From Pelagibius sp. Alg239-R121 (GTDB lineage Bacteria > Pseudomonadota > Alphaproteobacteria > Kiloniellales > Kiloniellaceae), in NCBI RefSeq assembly GCF_947331435.1, contig NZ_CAMZOF010000016.1:16587-80586 (forward strand): a stretch of 64,000 nucleotides of DNA. Direction: 5' to 3'. Below, in pieces: positions 59,590 through 64,000 of this stretch; positions within the stretch are counted from its first letter, which is position 1; each line of letters begins with the position of its first letter. A program made the translations under genes and the position numbers. Below the pieces are notes generated by a model. The model was not told the origin of the DNA, did not search any database, and was given only the letters and a program-made list of their open reading frames with translations.

Positions 59590-59732
59590 GATTGCTCCCC
59601 GTAGGTGCCTTGAACTGCCATCTACAAAAGTCGTTTTACACCAAAAACGAGAAAAAACAACTATTAAAAATAAAATATATTAGTAAAGCATCTATAGGTA
59701 GTATCTGCGTGCGCATATTTGGTAGACCACCA

Positions 59733-59983
59733 AGTCCCTCTTGGGCGAGGCCTTCGATATTCCCTGGGCAGATCGCTTTTCCATTGCTGCGCCCGTACTG
59801 CTCGATACCGATGAAGAGGGAGACAGCGAAGGCGGCAACGGCGGCGCTGAAGCCGCACCGGCGCGCAGCAAGGTCAAGTACTGCCACGAATGCAACGAAG
59901 GCCGGGTTTTGAATGTTTGGGGCCGTCCAGGCCTGCAACTGGTCTGCGGCGACTGCGGCAAGGGCTATAAAGCCAACATGTAG
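59733..59983 (+). pseudogene. SprT C-terminal fragment
   Basis: Near-duplicate of the last third of the SprT gene at 54730. LLGEAFDIPWADRFSIAAPV and NEGRVLNVWGRPGL match, but the protease domain is absent. The frame could start at the internal ATG (59741), giving an 80-residue zinc-ribbon protein with an intact CxxC...CxxC. Its position means the cassette at 55859-59589 is enclosed by SprT sequence. Confidence 0.75.
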
Positions 59984-60153
59984 CGGAGAGTGCTGCCGGC
60001 GCTCGCTCTTTTGTCCTCCTGCATTGTCCCATTCAATCGGATAGGGGCAGGATTCCGATTGTCCGGACAGAACGTCTCCGGGACCTGCGTTTTCCGATTG
60101 ATGAAAGCTGGCCTGGGTCGCTTCATCGAAAACGCAAATCACGGAGACGCAAT

Positions 60154-60264
60154 ATGTCGAGCAACCACTTCATCCTCTCGATCAAACTGGACTTTCCCGT
60201 TGGTGTTACCGAGCTGGTCGCCTTTCAGCCCAAGGCCACCGACGATGACCAGGTCACCGGATAA
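60154..60264 (+). CDS. Possible small protein, 36 aa
   Basis: ATG preceded by ACGGAGACGCAAT. The product MSSNHFILSIKLDFPVGVTE (first 20 residues) reads like protein and the codons fit the high-GC neighbours. It could also be the start of a truncated gene. Confidence 0.4.
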   Translation: MSSNHFILSIKLDFPVGVTELVAFQPKATDDDQVTG

Positions 60265-60336
60265 CTGCCAAGGGGCGCTGCCAGCCGCAGCGCCCCTGCT
60301 CTTGCGCCGATCAGATTGCAGCGTCAGAGCAGTTAG

Positions 60337-60867
60337 TTAAGCAGGCCTTCTTGCCAAGATCAGGATCGCCGCGTGAAGAACGATCACGAGGATGGCCGAG
60401 ACGATATGAATCGTAAGCGTGGCCGGGATCGTTACAAAAATCCAAGTCGCAAGTGGGAAGAACAACAGGATGCCAGTCCAAAGTCCCGGATTGTATTTCC
60501 GGAACTTGACCGCCCAGGCTACGTGCAAGACCCCATTGATCGCCAGCAGATAGGCCACCAGCACACTCCAGCTCGGCATGAATGATGCGACGTGGAAAAC
60601 CGCCAGCAGGAAAAACCAGACGAAGATCACGTTGATGATCCAGACATGTGCGGGAGAGAGCCCCTTTTTGTCCGCGCCCAACATGCCGTTTAGGAACTCA
60701 GCAAAGCGGTTGTCATCATGTTCCTCATACTGGTGGAACATATAGACCGGCAGAGACAAAAAGAGTGGCAGGGCAATTGCCGTTCCAATGAATGGGTAAA
60801 GACCAATGAGCAGTAATGCGATCGGCGGGGTGGCATAGGCCCAGTTTTGGAAGAGGCGATTTTGCAT
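60337..60867 (-). CDS. HXXEE-domain membrane protein, 176 aa
   Basis: A polytopic membrane protein containing HQYEEHDDNRF, the HxxEE signature, in the first loop. Several helices follow (VWIINVIFVWFFLLAVFHVA; LWTGILLFFPLATWIFVTI; ILVIVLHAAILILA). The family has no firm function; the conserved His/Glu suggest metal binding or a hydrolase role in the membrane. Confidence 0.8.
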   Translation of the reverse strand: MQNRLFQNWAYATPPIALLLIGLYPFIGTAIALPLFLSLPVYMFHQYEEHDDNRFAEFLNGMLGADKKGLSPAHVWIINVIFVWFFLLAVFHVASFMPSWSVLVAYLLAINGVLHVAWAVKFRKYNPGLWTGILLFFPLATWIFVTIPATLTIHIVSAILVIVLHAAILILARRPA

Positions 60868-60935
60868 TTCCTGCGTGTCTCCTTGGTTGGTGCAACTCTG
60901 AAAAGTACCCGTTTGCTATGTGTATCCTCGCATCG

Positions 60936-60976
60936 GCTACGAAGCCAACGCGTAGCAGAGAGCGCCGGCGGCGCTC
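60936..60976 (+). repeat. Dispersed double-hairpin repeat, copy 2
   Basis: GCTACGAAGCCAACGCGTAGC then GAGCGCC-GGC-GGCGCTC, matching 53600-53640. It lies just upstream of leader copy 2. Confidence 0.65.
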
Positions 60977-61030
60977 ACCCCTTTCCCTTAAATGGACGCT
61001 CGATTTTTCAAACAAAGGGTTCTGATGGAT

Positions 61031-61340
61031 TGCCGCCGCGGCCGCGGCGAAGTTGAGAGGCCGCGCCGGCCGGCGCGTATCTTCTGTTTTCATGAGTTCG
61101 CCGGAGCAATCGGCTGCGCCGGCATCAAGGGGCGAGCGCGCCGCCGGCGCATTCTCCAGTTCGCCCGAGTCCTCGCTGCGCTGCGGGCCGCACCAGCTTC
61201 CTTTCGAACCCCTTGACCCCGTCCCATCCGAGCACTCGGCGGGCTGCGCCCCCCTCCCTTCGCTGCGGTGAAGTTCTGACGACCTTCACCCCACCAAGGA
61301 ACGAGGTCACGCCCCACTGGCGAAGAGAGGACAAAGCCAC
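61031..61340 (+). repeat. Duplicated ~310-bp leader, copy 2 (before DUF2958)
   Basis: The second copy of the non-coding leader at 50855. The differences are scattered substitutions plus single-base indels (for example one extra C in the run near 61246). It ends at the ATG of the DUF2958 gene. Confidence 0.85.
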
Positions 61341-61871
61341 ATGACGACACCATCTCAGACCGATTGCGGACAGGACAGCACGGCAGGCACCAACGAGACT
61401 CTTATTCTTCCCGGCCAACGCGTTCGGATGCTGGAGAACTTCAAGGACCAGGACAGCGATCATGCGCCAGTGGTCAAGTGGCTCTGCCCTTGGAACGGCG
61501 CTCTTTGGCTCCTGACAACAATGGACCCTGATAACGAGGATCTTCTCTATGGTCTCTGCGATCTGGGTGGAAACGGCGATTTCGACCTCGGCACCATTTC
61601 GCGCGCCGAGGCTGAAGCCATCACCGGCGTCGGCGGTCAGAAGATTATGCCACTGCCTTACTTTCGACCTCTGGCGACCCTCAGCGTTTACGCAGAGGCC
61701 GCAACGCAGGTGGAAAGCACGATCTTTGGGATTGGCGATCTGCTGGCCGCCTATCAGCGCCTCGCGGAAGAGGCCCGAAAGTCCGGTAGTCCTCTAAAAG
61801 CGCGCTTGCTGGACGAAAGCGGCGAGACGATGTCGTTTCCCCTCGCCATGGGGCTTCAGGCCATCCGTTGA
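61341..61871 (+). CDS. DUF2958 protein, 176 aa
   Basis: Its centre matches the DUF2958 pattern: WLCPWNGALWLLTTMDPDNE, DLLYGLCDLGGNGDFDLGTI, SRAEAEAITG. The family is common on plasmids, often near SSB and DNA-processing genes, with unknown function. It has the same leader and first residues as the DUF3768 protein. Confidence 0.8.
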   Translation: MTTPSQTDCGQDSTAGTNETLILPGQRVRMLENFKDQDSDHAPVVKWLCPWNGALWLLTTMDPDNEDLLYGLCDLGGNGDFDLGTISRAEAEAITGVGGQKIMPLPYFRPLATLSVYAEAATQVESTIFGIGDLLAAYQRLAEEARKSGSPLKARLLDESGETMSFPLAMGLQAIR

Positions 61872-61884
61872 AAAGGTTGGCCCA

Positions 61885-62649
61885 ATGAGAGTGAAAGCCT
61901 TCATCAAAATCCTGCGCGAGATCGATCCGGGCAAAGACGGTTACACCAAGTTCCGGGACTTCCTCACCATGGCGAGTTGCGCGCTCGCCAAGAAGACCGC
62001 CGAGCCAGCCCGGGCCGAGGCCCTGGAAGAGCAATATATGCAGGTCGTACGGAGCTACCGGAAGAAAGACGATGTGCGCCGCATGCCCGAACTACTGGCT
62101 ATGGTCTTCGACCAGACCGGACAGAGAAGCGACTTTCTCGGGAACGTCGCCGGCGAGCTTGGTTTGCTGGAAGGCGCAAACGGTCAATTCTTCACGCCCT
62201 ACGAGGTCTGCCGTTTGATCGCCGAGATCAATTGCGGTGATCTTGATCGGAGCCTTGAACAGAAAGGCTTCATCACCCTGCAGGAACCCGCCTGTGGTGC
62301 GGGTGCAATGTTACTGGCGATCGCCGACGTCATCGAGGACAAGGGCCATGATCCGGCAAGCTGCCTTTGGATCGAAGCCATCGACATCGCTGAACTGCCC
62401 TACCGCATGTGCTTTTTGCAGCTTGCCTGCCGCGGCCTATCGGGGCGCGTCTGGCGCGGAAACACCCTCTCTATGGAAATGTTCGAATCCTTCACCTTGC
62501 CGGGGAGTTTCGGGTTTCTGGACAAACACGGCAGCCCCTTTGCGACCGACGAAAGCCAACCCGAAAGCCCGCAGCCTCCCGCCGAAAGCGCCCGAGAGAC
62601 AGCCATCAGTTTGCCATTACCAGACGGCGAACAGATGACGCTGTTTTAA
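61885..62649 (+). CDS. HsdM-like N6-methylase fold lacking the NPPY motif
   Basis: A 254-residue protein with the type I methylase entry (GQFFTPYEVCRLIAEI) and SAM motif (LQEPACGAGAMLLAIADVI) near residues 98-143. The expected catalytic NPP(Y/F) is not visible; after motif III the chain reads GNTLSMEMFESFTLPGSFGF. It may therefore bind SAM or DNA without methylating, or use a degenerate site. It follows DUF2958 by 13 bp. Confidence 0.72.
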   Translation: MRVKAFIKILREIDPGKDGYTKFRDFLTMASCALAKKTAEPARAEALEEQYMQVVRSYRKKDDVRRMPELLAMVFDQTGQRSDFLGNVAGELGLLEGANGQFFTPYEVCRLIAEINCGDLDRSLEQKGFITLQEPACGAGAMLLAIADVIEDKGHDPASCLWIEAIDIAELPYRMCFLQLACRGLSGRVWRGNTLSMEMFESFTLPGSFGFLDKHGSPFATDESQPESPQPPAESARETAISLPLPDGEQMTLF

Positions 62650-62692
62650 AGCTTGTGTTTGCAATTTAGCTTCGATAATGGAGTAGACAATT

Positions 62693-63124
62693 ATGAAAAT
62701 CCGTACCGCATCCCTTCTATCCGTTTCCCTGATTTTCTGGGCCGCCTCCCCTCTTCACGCCAAGGAGTTGCACGGCGTTGTCACCCATGTTCGAGACGGC
62801 GATACCATCGAAGTCGGTTCGGTGCCGATCCGCTTGAACGGCCTTCACGCTCCCGAACTGGACACCACGGCCGGAAAGCGCGCGGCGGAATTTATGCAGA
62901 ACCTCGTTCTGCATAAATCGGTCGTTTGCCGCCTGACCGGCAAGAAGAGCTACGACCGCTTTGTCGCGGTCTGCGAACTCGCAGGCAGGGACATTGCCGC
63001 CGAACTGGTCAAGGCTGGGCTCGGCCGCGACTGCCGGCGGTTTTCAAACGGTCGCTACGCGAAGCTGGAAACGAAGGGCGCGAAAGTCCTTCCGCTCCCC
63101 GGCTATTGCAAGCCGAGGAGCTGA
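62693..63124 (+). CDS. Secreted thermonuclease (SNase family)
   Basis: A 143-residue protein with a signal peptide (LHA near 23) and an SNase fold: VVTHVRDGDTIEVGS, IRLNGLHAPEL (catalytic Glu), KKSYDRFVAVC (catalytic Arg). Such periplasmic nucleases on plasmids may degrade extracellular DNA or act in transfer. The next gene starts 3 bp after the stop. Confidence 0.85.
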   Translation: MKIRTASLLSVSLIFWAASPLHAKELHGVVTHVRDGDTIEVGSVPIRLNGLHAPELDTTAGKRAAEFMQNLVLHKSVVCRLTGKKSYDRFVAVCELAGRDIAAELVKAGLGRDCRRFSNGRYAKLETKGAKVLPLPGYCKPRS

Positions 63125-63127
63125 GCC

Positions 63128-63370
63128 ATGATCACACAGCAATGGATCGCGATAGTCGTTGTCGTCTTCGGCCTGGCTTATGCAATGGACCGGTGGTGGT
63201 ACCAGCCCATGAAGGCGCGGGAAATGCGGCAAGAGCAGAGAGAAGGCGAGCGCTGCTATCAGGCTATGGGGGAAATCCTCCGCGAACGTGGCAATGTCGC
63301 CGCTGAACAGACCGGCGGACGGCTCAGCGGCTGCGGAAAGTATTTCGGAATGTCCTCGACCTTCGGATGA
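63128..63370 (+). CDS. Small membrane-anchored protein, 80 aa
   Basis: One N-terminal helix (WIAIVVVVFGLAYAM), then a polar domain with two cysteines. It is cotranscribed with the nuclease. The family is unknown. Confidence 0.65.
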   Translation: MITQQWIAIVVVVFGLAYAMDRWWYQPMKAREMRQEQREGERCYQAMGEILRERGNVAAEQTGGRLSGCGKYFGMSSTFG

Positions 63371-63470
63371 CGGATAAATTCAGGTTCGCACGATCCCGCC
63401 ACGACGAAGTTGCGCGGCCGCTTCATATCAGGGCGGAAAAACTACGCACGGCGACAGGGAGAACGAAAGA

Positions 63471-63701
63471 GTGATTTGCCCGTTTTGTGGGACACATGTC
63501 GATGATGGTTATACCGTTTGTACGGGGTGTGGCGCTCAATATAGAGCGAGTGGTGCTGCGTTCGTTATTGGTTTTTTTGGTGTCTGCTTCAGTCTCGCAT
63601 TCGTAGTGGAAAGTCCCTTATGGGGGATCGTCTTTTCTGCGGTTTCGGCTTTTTTTATGTGGGCTGGAACGAAAAGGAGTTGGTATCGTCGCGATAAGTG
63701 A
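63471..63701 (+). CDS. Zinc-ribbon membrane protein, 76 aa
   Basis: An N-terminal zinc ribbon (CPFCGTH...CTGCGAQY) followed by two hydrophobic helices (AAFVIGFFGVCFSLAFVV; LWGIVFSAVSAFFMWAG). The start GTG at 63471 has GGGAGAACG upstream. It is a common plasmid/phage architecture of unknown role. Confidence 0.65.
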   Translation: MICPFCGTHVDDGYTVCTGCGAQYRASGAAFVIGFFGVCFSLAFVVESPLWGIVFSAVSAFFMWAGTKRSWYRRDK

Positions 63702-64000
63702 GCATCCGTAGGGCGCTGTAGAGCCCACAACTGACCAAAAAGCGTTGTTAGGATCCTAAACACGGTTTTTTAAAACCGGCAGTTTTGTGCGGGTTTTCGC
63801 GTAGAAAAATTGTCGTTGTCGCGCCGCTCAGCACAATGACGCGGCCAACTCCCCGCCAGATCGATGTGAGCGCGCCGCCGCGGTCGAACGAAGGTGAGTG
63901 TGCTCGCCCCGCAAGGGGGCCGGGCTTTATTCCGCTAGGCTCGTTCCTCACCAAGCTCCACCGAGCCTAAAGTCTCGGCCCATTCGGGTGACTATCCCTC

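Noticed and set aside
63702..64000. Short frames at the right end of the window
   Set aside because: No ribosome sites or recognisable products; nothing supportable was seen in these 299 bases.

Overview
The window looks like part of an alphaproteobacterial plasmid or other conjugative element of moderately high GC. The evidence is an iteron origin beside an RPA-type replication initiator, a large ParB-like protein next to a DUF3768 gene, a second replication-like gene, an almost complete VirB/Trb type IV secretion operon with its coupling protein, and many small plasmid-type genes. No rRNA, tRNA or core chromosomal gene is visible. I also found no relaxase, ParA, VirB1 or transposase, so these lie outside the window or are absent.

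Layout. (1) 0.25-4.4 kb: a tightly coupled three-gene operon with an SMC-like ATPase, a soluble HEAT-repeat histidine kinase and a receiver domain fused to an APH-type kinase. It is the best candidate for an undescribed signalling or defence system. (2) 4.4-12 kb: a WYL regulator with two unknown genes, divergent from sbcD-sbcC, a WGR gene and a tyrosine recombinase. (3) 12-18 kb: a CBASS-type operon (CD-NTase, E1-E2, JAMM protease) with a DUF6602 nuclease-like gene as probable effector, followed by a HEPN-like gene. (4) 18-22 kb: small membrane proteins, a second WGR gene and a family of hairpin terminators. (5) 22-25 kb: the coupling protein, preceded by about 0.9 kb of probable large structured RNA on the minus strand. 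(6) 25-41.5 kb: VirB11, SSB, two RHH repressor-like genes and the T4SS operon. VirB4 is encoded as two overlapping genes, and so is VirB10. (7) 41.5-49.8 kb: a Rep-like gene with a DnaA domain-I-like tail, an XRE module, a rep pseudogene cut by a transposase-less Tn3-type element carrying mer genes, the functional repA with eight iterons, and an SRAP gene. (8) 50-64 kb: XRE, DUF3768, ParB-like, methyltransferase and SprT genes, then an AT-richer four-gene cassette (two methyltransferases, an MFS exporter, a 2OG-type dioxygenase) bounded by SprT sequence, then HXXEE, DUF2958, an HsdM-like gene, a secreted nuclease and small membrane proteins. A leader of about 310 bp is duplicated upstream of the DUF3768 and DUF2958 genes.

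The element combines replication, partition and conjugation functions with a dense accessory load: CBASS, SbcCD with a WYL switch, the kinase operon, mercury resistance and a possible small-molecule cassette. Several promoters place the -10 box only a few bases before the start codon, suggesting leaderless messages. All family assignments rest on reading motifs by eye; no database search was run.
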